Assembly (NCBI RefSeq): GCF_000143415.4
Contig: NW_003314358.1
Coordinates: 66,961 to 130,960 of the forward strand
Length of the DNA: 64,000 bases
Direction: 5' to 3'
Origin: Selaginella moellendorffii
Lineage: Eukaryota > Streptophyta > Lycopodiopsida > Selaginellales > Selaginellaceae
Shown: positions 44,917-54,195 of the stretch, piece after piece
How the letters are laid out: each line of letters opens with the position of its first letter
Numbering within the stretch: position 1 is the stretch's first letter
Position numbers and translations under genes: made by a program
The notes under the pieces: generated by a model
Database searches by the model: none
What the model was told of the DNA's origin: nothing
Seen by the model: the letters and a program-made list of their open reading frames with translations, nothing else

Positions 44917-45810
44917 ATGAATTATTATATATTTCTATTTTCGCTATTCTTGAGCATTAGTACAGTTTTAAACTCTTATACATATAATGGCCCAAATGCC
45001 ATGGAAATTGATAGTATTGATTTAATTTTATATGCAATGGAATTAATGATTAATAATATCTCTTCAGAACCTTTACCTAAAGGTCAAGGTATGCAATTTG
45101 AATATACTATACAAGATAACACTCATGGTCTATTAACTATTACAAATCAACTATGGGTTTACGATTCCAAGGGAAAAAAATTTGATACATGTGCTTTAAG
45201 TCCAAATGATTATGAACAAGATCATGGTGATAATGTTAAATATCGTTTAAATTATATATTAAATTTATATCGTTATGATATAAGAAGATTACGTGCAAAT
45301 TATTTTCGAGCTGTCATTGGTTTTTATTGTGTTGAATATCTTTTAAAGAATTTTCGACAAAATTTACTATATCAATATCAAAATATCAATAAATTAGATA
45401 CATTGACTGATTGTGAAATAAAAATAACAACACTAATTAGTAATATGCCAGCTAATGCTCTTAGGCCTACCCAATTTTTAACATCACCAAATAAAAAAGC
45501 TTTATTATATTTGCATTTTAATTGTATTTTATCATTATATATACAAAATGTTTTAAAATGGTATAAAGGGTTTCAAAGTTATAAAAATTGTTTATTTGTT
45601 ATAGAAGATGATGGTCATATAGTGTTATATTCTGAAAATAAATATATAGTTTGGTCTCCTAAAATTAATTTTGATGAATCTCATAGTTATTTTATAAGAT
45701 TTCTTTCACTTCAAGATGACTGTAATTTAGTTCTTTATGAATCTCATCAAAAAGTTTTTTCAAGGCATCCAGTAATTAAACCAAAATGGGATTCACAAAC
45801 ATATTGCTAA
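44917..45810 (+). CDS. Secreted protein with bulb-lectin-like C-terminus; origin unclear
   Basis: Intact, intronless frame of 297 residues in very AT-rich DNA with A/T-ending codons, unlike the GC-balanced plant genes around it. Residues 1-20 look like a signal peptide (YIFLFSLFLSISTVLNS). Residues about 25-185 match no family I recognise; they are rich in Tyr, Asn, Leu and Ile. The C-terminal part has two repeats of the B-lectin mannose-site pattern QxDxNxVxY: EDDGHIVLY at 230-238 (degenerate) and QDDCNLVLY at 266-274 (perfect), with VWSPK between, as in monocot bulb-type lectins. Function is unknown; carbohydrate binding outside the cell is an inference. ATG 44917 is the first in frame and precedes the signal peptide. 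An AT-rich fungal or other foreign source is possible. There is no close neighbour gene. Confidence 0.65.
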   Translation: MNYYIFLFSLFLSISTVLNSYTYNGPNAMEIDSIDLILYAMELMINNISSEPLPKGQGMQFEYTIQDNTHGLLTITNQLWVYDSKGKKFDTCALSPNDYEQDHGDNVKYRLNYILNLYRYDIRRLRANYFRAVIGFYCVEYLLKNFRQNLLYQYQNINKLDTLTDCEIKITTLISNMPANALRPTQFLTSPNKKALLYLHFNCILSLYIQNVLKWYKGFQSYKNCLFVIEDDGHIVLYSENKYIVWSPKINFDESHSYFIRFLSLQDDCNLVLYESHQKVFSRHPVIKPKWDSQTYC

Positions 45811-45926
45811 TATTGTTATTTTCATAGTATATATTAATTTAGTTTTTGAAAAATTATTATAGATTAATATCAATATATATTTTTATTTAATATTTATAAT
45901 TAATTATAATTAATAATATTCTCTCT

Positions 45927-45972
45927 GTGAGGTCCAAGTATACGGTATCATAGCCGTACACTTGGACCTCAC
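45927..45972. repeat. Inverted repeat with 19-bp stem, 8-base loop
   Basis: Left arm gtgaggtccaagtatacgg (45927-45945), right arm ccgtacacttggacctcac (45954-45972); 18 of 19 positions pair. It lies 117 bases after the stop of the 297-residue ORF and is far more GC-rich than its surroundings. It could be an RNA hairpin at the transcript's 3' end or a tiny insertion; no poly-T follows directly. Confidence 0.8.
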
Positions 45973-47260
45973 ATTTCTATTATTTCTAAAATAGTCTATG
46001 TTATCTTTAAACTTTTCTTTTCAAGTAATTCCATTTGGAGTATAAGTATATTAAATTAACACATTTTATATGTAATTTTTTATAGTATTTTTTATATAAT
46101 ACGAAGTAAGCTAGAATAATATATATTTAATTTTAAAAGTATTTCTAAAATAAATATTTTAATGAATAATTACAAAAAATTGTATTGCAGCAACATTTGG
46201 TTTGCCTGATTGTCTACTATTGTATCTAAATTTTCTAGATATTATGTATCTAATTTTTTTTTATATAATTTTAGTTTTAATATTTTTTATCACATTTTGT
46301 CTATTATTATTTTCATCAATCTTAAACGTACTATATTTGGTATAGTTTTGAGTATAACTAAAACATGTGCTTTCTTTCTTTTGTGCTTGCTTCTTGCAAT
46401 GTTGGTGTTGTAGTTTGCACATTTTTTCTCCATGGCCGTATATGGTCAAAACTTGAGTTGTTTCAAGAATATATATAGTGCATGAGCTCTTTCTGAATAA
46501 TATATCTCATGCCTCTGCTCACTAAAAAGCATCTCTCAAGACAGATTTTGGCAATTGAGGCCTTTAGCCCCAGTCTGCATGATAGTTTCCTGCAAGTAGG
46601 CATGAATGAAAAACTTTTGTAAGTTCCACTTCTTGGGACCAAGAAACTCACATCTCGAATTTATTAGAATTTACATGAATGATTCAAGGAAAACAAAGAA
46701 GAAAGACTTATCATCTTATCCACAACAAAAATCTTTAGGATCTAATTGTGAATTCTAGCAGCAGGAGCAATAGCAACAGCAATTGTCCTTTGGCTTGGAC
46801 TCGCCAATCATTTACTAATTGCTGACATGGCAAAGAAGCTATATGAAGATGCATTTCTCAACTCCTACTCAGTGTCTAAAACCATCTTAGATTTCCTACT
46901 GCAACATGAATTACATACTGTGTGTGAGAAGGCCAAGCCAGCTTTCTATTTCTTCCAGATTGGCCATGATCTTTAGTCTCTCTGAAACAATTGCCTTTCC
47001 AACAAGGCCTCTGATCTTCTCCTATTCATCAAGATGAGTTTTTCACATGCACTTATAAAACAAGTCACTTGCAGATTGAGCAATCAGCTTGTTGAAGATT
47101 GCACGGGCTTGTGTGACAGACATGTGGCCAAGAGTAATGACAACTCCAACATGATTAAGTTTCCTTGAACATCCACACCAGAGATTGAAATCCCAGGGAA
47201 AAAGTAGCTAGCAAGAAATTATCAACACAAGAAACAATATACAAGATCTATTGATGACAC
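45973..47260. other. No supported gene
   Basis: AT-rich to about 46450, then mixed composition. On the minus strand near 47180-47050 a stretch reads HVGVVITLGHMSVTQARAIFNKLIAQSASD, which looks coding-like, but I cannot assign it and stops follow. Nothing else recognised. Confidence 0.35.
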
Positions 47261-47837
47261 CAAATATCTCGGCCGTGTTCTGGACTTGCTCTTTACCAGG
47301 GTGATATCCTGGTCAGTGAACGCTCTTCAGGGTGTGGCCTATTGCCATTTTGCTTTCTAGGGGACACCAACTTGGTTTGGACAACCATGAGGGCTCAACT
47401 TCTTACTCGCAGGAGTACCTTGCAGTAGGCAGCATGGCTGATGTATTCTCTCCTAGTGCCACACACCCTTTTGGTTCCTCGTGTGAGTGTAGGTCACTCA
47501 TCCGTATCCAACTGAAAAGTTGGTTTGTGGTATTTCGAATTCCGGATGCCCAAGTGAATCTAGCCATTTGCTGGGTGCAGAAGCAAGAGCTACCAGATGA
47601 CAAACAAAAATTCTGAGGGCACGCAGCTTTAAGGATTGTGGGGAGCTCACGAAGAACAGGCGAGATAATTTTCGTAAGAAAGGAAGATCTTGTTTATTTG
47701 TTTCTCTTTCACTTCCATTCTCGTATGCTATGCAAGACTTTAGACCCATGCCACCAATCTCTGGACAAGACGGAAAAAGGCAGCGTCCGCGCGGCCGAGG
47801 TACCTAACAGAAATATCGACATGAGGAACTGCTTACA
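47261..47837. other. Unassigned, probably repeat-derived
   Basis: Short ORFs on both strands without recognisable motifs. It precedes the Copia pol fragment and may be decayed Copia sequence. Confidence 0.3.
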
Positions 47838-48218
47838 TAGGGGTTTGCTAATGCCGATTACTTGGTGACAAGGAAAACGGGAAATGTCCCAACTAATGGC
47901 TATTACAACTTGTAAAGCTGCTGCTACAAAAGAAGCTCTTTGGCCTAGAAGGCTTCTTGAGGACCTAGGAGAGACATAACAAGCACCAACTCGACTTCTC
48001 AACAACAATACAACTTGTGTCCAGCTAGCCCACAATCCAGTTCTCCATGGGACACTTAAGCACATTGACGCTCGCTTCCACATGATCCGGGATCACATTG
48101 CAAGGAGACAAGTGTGAAGGCAGGGTAGCAAACATTCTCACCAAGCCCCTAGACAAATAAAAAATGCTAGGCATGGAACCAGGTCAGATTTGAGGAAGAG
48201 CTCTCGGCTGAGGGGGAG
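47838..48218 (+). pseudogene. Copia pol 3' end (RNase H), direct copy
   Basis: ANADYLVTRKT-like start, then AAATKEALWPRRLLEDLGE, CVQLAHNPVLHGTLKHIDA and RFHMIRDHIARRQV, the conserved tail of Ty1/Copia pol, with stops. It ends with a polypurine tract gagggggag just before the LTR start at 48219. Paired with 25133-25500 on the other strand. Confidence 0.7.
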
Positions 48219-48990
48219 TGTTGGGACAGCTGAGTCCTTTGAGCAGTCAAGGGGAGGTGAGCAAAGTGATTAAGAGACGTGCATCGGTTATGATCAAGGA
48301 GGGGTTAAAGAGCCGTTCTTTCTCTAGATAAATACCCTCGTATCCAGTTTATGCATTCATAAGTTTCTCAAGTTTTGCGTCATATGTCACATGCTCAGTG
48401 TGACTTGTGGCATTTGCAACAGAGGAAAGGGGATGAGTATATCAATAGTGTTTGGCCAAGTTCTAAGTGACTATATGAAGGAGGTGGAGAAGGATAGGAT
48501 TACTTCCTGGACTGTTTACGTAATCTCAACATGTACAAGCTTATAAAGTCTACCCAAGCTTCTGGAGGAATTGTTCACAGATGCTCAAGCACTTGAGGAT
48601 GATAAGTCACGAGAGCAGTAGCCTAATCACCAAGAAGTGTCAGCACAGCACAATAGGAGTCCTTCCAATCCTGGACAGAGATCCCAGTAAGGTGGCAGAC
48701 CTCCAGTGAGAATGAGGTAGTAGGCAGCTAGGAAAATTCGGAGACTGAGACGAGCCTCCCGTGTATGGATAGCATCTCAGATCGAAGTGTGAATGAGATT
48801 CCCAGCATAGGTCCCGGGTGCATGCGTCACGAAGAGACTTTGGTCGCCATCTTCCCTGAAGAACTGTCACTCAAGGGCGGAGAATCATATGGAGAATCAC
48901 ACTCACATTCTTTCGTAAGAAACTCTTTTCCCAGGAAAAAACTAAAAGCCCCTTCTCGATATCGAACCCAGGACTACTGGAATTTAAATT
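48219..48990 (+). mobile_element. Copia LTR-derived sequence, direct copy
   Basis: TGTTGGGACAGCTGAGTC follows the polypurine tract; a gataaatacc TATA-like motif lies at about 48328. Relative to the 25132 copy it contains an extra block of about 80 bases near 48340-48425, and about 48620-48840 is unmatched. The right boundary with the RING gene is not defined. Confidence 0.55.
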
Positions 48991-49057
48991 GGGGCATATT
49001 CTATGTCTACCGGGATCAATCGTTTCGGCAGTTGGACGAAGCTATGGCGACCAAGAC

Positions 49058-50102
49058 ATGGCCGATTCCGACGCTCCATGGCCGCTGCTACGCCACGATG
49101 CCCCCGCCATTGCCTGGTATCGATCCAATCAATCCATTTCTCCCCGCCCTGATCGATTTTCTCTCTCGCTTTTCGCGGGCAAAGCTCTTTGGCGGCGGAG
49201 ATCGAGAGCAACACATGTCCCATTTGCTTCGAGCTCATGAAATCGCCCACGTACTCGCCCATCCTGCTCTACCCGTGCGGCCACACCTTCTGCGCAAAGG
49301 TTTGCACCAATCGGATCATCAATGGCGATCTTCTCGTTCTTCGTCTTGGGCAGTGCCTTGAGATCCACACGGTGACGAACCGCAAGAAGACGTGCCCGTA
49401 TTGCCGGCAGAGGATCGTCTCGCAGGCGCTCAACCTGTCGCTGCAGAAGCTCATCAATAACTTCGTCGCGCTGCAGAAGAATCCCGCCCCGGCCCACCAA
49501 AGTTTTGATCCCGGTGCTCAATCGCAGTATGGCGAGAAGCTGCGGCAAGCTGAGACTCGCAGCAGGATCTTGCAGTGCGCTCTGGCCAACAGCGTCGAAG
49601 CCAAGGCCGTGAGACGATGCTTGCTCCAGGGCCTCCGTGCTCTTCCTTTTTGACTCTTCTTTCGCTTTCTTCTCCAGAAGCTCGCCAGAGACATTGCCGA
49701 CGCGCAGAGAAAGGTGGTGCAGCTGGAAAGCCGAGAGCAAGAGACAAAAGTTCGTCTTGAGAAGGTACTTCGAATGGGAAAAATGAAAAAGATGAAAGGT
49801 AAAGATGAGAGTAGTGAAAATACCTCCAGGTGAATCTCGAGTATCACCGGGTGCTGTCTGAGATGCGAGAGAATCAAGACAATCTAGCGACACTCCAGAA
49901 ATACCAAGACGAGGAGACTGCCAAAGTGAATCTCATCCAGGAAACGCTCAAGAACCTCCGCAAGGTACCTGGAAAGAAAAAAAGAGTGAGAAAACGGAGA
50001 TCTTTCCATGAAGCAATTACCAGTAAATGATATCCCAACACTCTTTGCGTGTTTGACGATTTCCAGGAATGCGAAAAGCTTAAGCTGTTTATATCAGTGT
50101 GA
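49058..50102 (+). CDS. RING-finger / coiled-coil protein (likely E3 ubiquitin ligase)
   Basis: Six-exon model: 49058-49116, 49185-49299, 49354-49608, 49678-49764, 49830-49964, 50067-50102; sum 228 codons plus stop, all introns GT-AG. The N-terminus is MADSDAPWPLLRHDA. A C3HC4 RING follows: CPICFEL, CGHTFCAK, joined by removing a 54-base in-frame intron to CLEIHTV, then CPYCRQR. The rest is largely helical and probably coiled coil (EKLRQAETRSRI, AQRKVVQLESREQETK, EYHRVLSEMREN, EETAKVNLIQETLKNL). RING proteins of this build transfer ubiquitin to substrates; the substrate is unknown. It lies directly behind a Copia LTR, and an inverted broken copy sits at 23505-24590. Retaining the 54-base intron would add 18 residues and disrupt the RING spacing. 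Confidence 0.75.
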
Positions 50103-50479
50103 CCAGCACCGGCACCGCCAACGTATCAATAGAAATGTCGTGAAGAGAAGAAAAGAATTTTCATTTTTTGCCCCGCATGGCAGCTGCGATGTACAGATCC
50201 TTGTCTAAAGTTTTTCTCGATTCAATGCAAGCCTTGCCTTTCGTGTTGCTGATAAAACAAAGACCAAACGAAATAATCAAAACAGAGAAACTAAATCCAA
50301 GCTTTCTTAGTACCTGCCATTCAAACCGCGTGACTAGTGATTTCTCCAATGACAAAAGCCACAGTCCCATCCCTTTACCTATTAGGTGAAACTTCTCTAT
50401 AACAATCAAGACAACGTTAGAACGACAAACTACAGGAAAGGATTCTTCTCTCAGTCTCTCGGTCCAGGAGTATCTCCTC

Positions 50480-51113
50480 ATGGAAGACGCGGTAGCTCCA
50501 CAAGCACAAGCTTCCCCGCCACTGCCACCACAGGTCTTGGTGTTAATCAAGGAAGAGTCTCTTCACCACGAGAACGAGAGAAGCCCGAAAGAGAGCGCTG
50601 AAAGTTCTTCCCCCGTTGTTGTAATTATCACTGTCCAAGAGCAGCAGCCGTCGTGTTCCTACGATTCCTCCAAGCCCCAAGAGATAGCCACAGCAGCAAG
50701 CTCGGCCCAGCAGCAGCACAATCACGAACTGGTGTGTAGAGTCTGCCAGTTGGGATCCCCGGAAGTTCGTGGCGAGCTCATGGAGCTGGCTTGCGTGTGC
50801 AAAGATGATCTAGCAGTTGCCCATCGTCGGTGCGCGGAGGCCTGGTTTCAAATCCGAGGGAACAGGTTCGTAAACCAAACACGTCTTGATTGAGCAGGAA
50901 AAGAAAAACGAACCTGGATGATGCAGGAGGTGTGAGATATGCGGGAAGATCGTCACCAACATCACGGTCAAACGGGGAATGTGGAGCCGCGTGACCCGTA
51001 TAATTAACCCCGAGGTAGAGCCCAGCCGGCATCCACATTGCAACGTTTTGGTAACGCTCTTCACAATGGCGATCCTGCTACCGCTCTTTGTCCGGCTAGC
51101 TATCTATAGATGA
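50480..51113 (+). CDS. RING-CH (MARCH-type) membrane E3 ligase
   Basis: Two exons, 50480-50865 and 50927-51113 (61-base intron), 190 residues. The N-terminal 85 residues are Ser/Pro/Gln-rich and probably disordered. The RING-CH (C4HC3) domain runs CRVCQLG, then ACVCKDDLAVAHRRCAEAWF, then after the splice NRRCEICGKIV. The C-terminus has one hydrophobic segment, CNVLVTLFTMAILLPLFVRLA, ending IYR. This is the build of plant RINGv proteins that ubiquitinate membrane proteins. The spliced frame recreates Arg-Arg-Cys across the junction, which supports the intron. An upstream 5' exon is possible but not needed. Confidence 0.8.
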
Positions 51114-51311
51114 AGAGGATTTCTGAAGAAGCAAATAGTCAGTTTCACGAAAACAAAAATGACGAAAGAGAAAGAAGCTCTTCACCTGGAATGCTGACGA
51201 CTCCACACTGCAAGTATCAGGCAACAGAGAGAAAGGAGAGAGAACAAACTGGGACACTCGCGATGTTATTGAATAGAGAAGCCAGAGGTTCACGAAACAT
51301 GTAGCTTGATA

Positions 51312-51575
51312 CTATGTCTTCTCCTCGGTCGGTTTCTTTCCCGAAAGCTTATCATGTAACCAATCCCACGGCTGTAAAATACCAGAAGCGAAATATAAGA
51401 GAACTTTAAACGGCAAAAAGCAAGCGTTACGAACCTGAATAAGCCAGATTCCAGTCATAACAGTGGTAGCGCTCCATTGCACGGCAGACTTATACTCTTC
51501 ACCCCTTGCCTTGGCTGTTGGACTAAGCCATTGAAGCGGATTCATGCGGAGGAATTTGGCGGGTTTTTGAGACAT
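51312..51575 (-). CDS. Small single-pass membrane protein, paralogue A
   Basis: Exons 51575-51435 and 51371-51312 (63-base intron) give 66 residues: MSQKPAKFLRMNPLQWLSPT ... YKSAVQWSATTVMTGIWLIQ joined to PWDWLHDKLSG and a Lys/Glu-rich end. One hydrophobic segment (VMTGIWLI) is followed by an amphipathic PWDWL stretch. The frame is preceded by an acceptor-like ttttacag, so a 5' exon probably exists. The neighbouring gene at 51791-52360 has the same exon structure and core (TT..TG.WLIQP.DWL), so the two are tandem duplicates. I do not recognise the family; size and layout would fit a small organelle-membrane subunit. Confidence 0.6.
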   Translation of the reverse strand: MSQKPAKFLRMNPLQWLSPTAKARGEEYKSAVQWSATTVMTGIWLIQVRNACFLPFKVLLYFASGILQPWDWLHDKLSGKKPTEEKT

Positions 51576-51790
51576 CTCCAACGCTGTAAAACAAGCACGA
51601 AACCAGGCAAGCACAAGCGTCGGAAGAAAACCAAGAGGTTTTTCACAGGCGCCACCCTTCGCTTACGTGGCAGGAGAAAAACTGCGTATCAAAACTAAAC
51701 AGGAAAATAAAAACTCAGTCCCATGTTATTCAAGAAAAAAAATTGAAAACGAATGCTTATGGACGAGTTTTGTAGGTAGATGATAGAGTC

Positions 51791-52360
51791 TTAAGATCCA
51801 GCGGCTTGTCCCTCAGCAGGTTGCCTGGAAAATTTCTCCTTCAACCAGTCATACGGCTGCGAATGCGAGAAGCCAAGTTAGCGAGAAGTATTGAAACCAA
51901 AAACTCAATCACGAAAGCATGCAATGACTCTTTGATCATCAACAACTTAAGAAAAATAAGAGCAGACAAAAAAGAAAATGTAAAGATAAACCACAAGAAT
52001 TCGCAATCTCGAAAGCATGCAATGCAGCACAAGAGGATTCTCTGAACAGCTTTAAGAAAAATAACGAAGAAGCGAGTAGAAAAAAGAAAATGTAGAGATA
52101 CAACTACAATGCGAAACAAATGCTCCAAGAATTCGCAATCACGAAAGCATGCAATGCAGCACAAGAGGTAACCATTCTTTGATCATCAAGCAACTTAAGA
52201 AAAACAACGAGCACAAAAAAGAAAGAGAGAAATGTAAAGAACGTACCTGGATCAGCCAAAAGCCAGTGACAAGGAAAGTAGTCCCCCAGCTCATTACCGC
52301 TGCGAGCTCCGTTCTACTCATCTTCGCCGTTGGGGACAGCACAGCCGAAACCCGCGGCAT
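51791..52360 (-). CDS. Small single-pass membrane protein, paralogue B
   Basis: Exons 52360-52247 and 51856-51791 give 59 residues: MPRVSAVLSPTAKMSRTELA, then WGTTFLVTGFWLIQ joined to PYDWLKEKFSRQPAEG. The intron splits at the same place as in paralogue A (after WLIQ, phase 0) but is 390 bases long because of internal repeats (51895-52170). It shares a roughly 270-base divergent promoter region with PRP38, whose ATG is at 52630. Function unknown. Confidence 0.6.
51895..52170. repeat. Three-copy imperfect repeat inside an intron
   Basis: The unit aatcacgaaagcatgcaatg, followed in two copies by tttgatcatcaa-caacttaagaaaaa, occurs near 51908, 52005 and 52137. It accounts for the unusual length of the paralogue B intron. 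Confidence 0.6.
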
Positions 52361-52629
52361 CGTCGCAATGCTCCTCGCGAAAACCCTGGAAAACGCTCAA
52401 GCGCCTCAGACAAATCCTTCCTCTCATCCGATCTCGTCCAGATCGTCCGCGAAGAATCAAGAGAACGCACCTCTTCTCAACGGCGCCGGCGCCCTCGCCT
52501 CCCGAGCACAAAGGGCAAAATAAAAATATGCCCTCGAGATATTCCCTCCAGGTCATGTTTATCTAGCTACGTCACCAGTACACCTCAGCTTAATTTCACC
52601 CACGTCGGATTTTAGGGTTTATCGTCGCC

Positions 52630-53978
52630 ATGGCGAACCGCACGGACCCGGCGGCCAAGAGCGTCCACGGCACCAATCCACAGAACCTGGTGGAGAAGAT
52701 TTTGCGCGAGAAGATCCACCAGAGCTCGTTCTGGAAGGAGCAGTGCTTCGCGCTGACAGGTAAATTCGTAGCTAGAGCTGTGGATTTCGCGAGAACTAGA
52801 AATCTTTGGTTGCGCGCAGCCGAAACCCTGGTAGACAAGGCGATGGAGCTGGATCACATTGGAGGAACTTACGGCGGGAACAGGAAGGCGACGCCGTTCA
52901 TGTGCCTCACTCTCAAGATGCTCCAAATCCAGCCCGAGAAGGAGATCGTCGTGGAGTTTATCAAGAACCAAGACTACAAGTGAGTTCTTCGCCCTCTTTC
53001 TATGTTCTTCGCGCTCTTGACGATCCTTTCGTTCGACGCCCAGGTATGTGAGAGTTTTGGGAGCGTTCTACTTGCGACTCGTGGGCAAAGCCACGGACGT
53101 GTATCAATACTTGGAGCCTCTCTACAATGACTATCGCAAGATCAGGCAGAGGAGCGCTGATGGAAGTAAGAGCAAACATTTCTTTTCTTTTGTTTGTTCT
53201 TCCTCCATGGATTGAACTGTGATCTTTGCTCCAGGTTTCTTCCTCTCCCATGTCGATGAGTTTATCGACCAGCTCTTAACCACGGACTACTGCTGCGATA
53301 TCACTCTTCCTCGAGTTCCCAAGAGGTAGTGTCTCAACGATTCCTTTATTATTTTCATTCACGTAGTCATACAAGTTTGTCGATTCACAGATCGGTGCTC
53401 GAGCAGAACAATCAGCTGGAGCCGCGGAAGAGCGCTCTAGAGGACGACTTTGAGGAAGAAGAGGAGAAGGACGAGGAAGAAGGAGAACTCGAGCTTACAA
53501 ACGAAGACAAGGTATTAACTTTCTACTCGTCTAGCACTCCAACTGACTATAACTTCGTCCTTTGCAGGCATTGGAAAACGATCGTGAAAGAGAAAGAGAA
53601 AGAGACCGTGATCACAGGGATAGGGAGTCCGAGGACCGGGATAGACACAGGGACCGCAGAGATCGAGATAGGGACCGGGACAGAGATTACAGGGACAGGG
53701 ACCGAGAGCGAGAGCGGGACTTGTATAGAGATTACTACCGAAGGAGGGAGAGGGACGGAGATAGAGACCGGGACAGGGATAGAGATCGCAGACGTAGGAG
53801 CCGGAGTAGAAGCAGGGAACGCAGGGAGCGAAGGGACGACAGCTCAAGGCGAAAGGACGAACAGCGGCCACCCGAGAGCGATAAGAAGAAGAAGAAAGAC
53901 ACAAAACCGGAAGAGGACCCCGAGATCGTGGAGGCCAACAAGCTCCGAGCCAAGCTTGGATTGAAACCTCTTCGCTGA
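52630..53978 (+). CDS. PRP38: Pre-mRNA-splicing factor PRP38
   Basis: PRP38 is a component of the pre-catalytic spliceosome (B complex) and is needed for its activation. Exons 52630-52759, 52820-52979, 53044-53165, 53235-53325, 53391-53511, 53568-53978; 344 residues. The conserved core is nearly canonical: GTNPQNLVEKILREKI, FWKEQCFALTAETLVDKAM, GGTYGGNRKATPFMCLTLKM, YVRVLGAFYLRL, QYLEPLYNDYRKIR and DITLPRVPKR. After an acidic stretch (EEEEEKDEEEGELE) comes a long Arg-Asp/Arg-Glu and Arg-Ser C-terminus, as in plant and animal PRP38A proteins, ending KLRAKLGLKPLR. All introns are GT-AG. The gene diverges from paralogue B. Confidence 0.95.
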
Positions 53979-54195
53979 AAAGAATGGTATCTAGGAGGTA
54001 ATGTACCTGTGTTTTTTTTTTTTTTTTCCGCTTTGCTATAACAAAGCGTGCGTGGCAATCGCGAGCAGGAACTCTAGTACGTTTCCCCGGAGAGCGACTT
54101 TGCCGCTAGAAGTTGTCAGCACCATGGGATCGCTGCGAGATCAAACGAAGCCCAACAGTTTAGAGAATTTCCGGAACCAAAGAAGTTGGAAGCTC

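Noticed and set aside
45927-45972. Bacterial-type rho-independent terminator or a geminivirus-like origin hairpin
   Set aside because: No T-run follows the stem, and the loop tatcatag does not contain the TAATATTAC nonanucleotide.
53515-53904. Cys/Pro/Tyr-rich minus-strand ORF opposite PRP38
   Set aside because: Shadow of the Arg-Asp/Arg-Glu-rich exon of PRP38.
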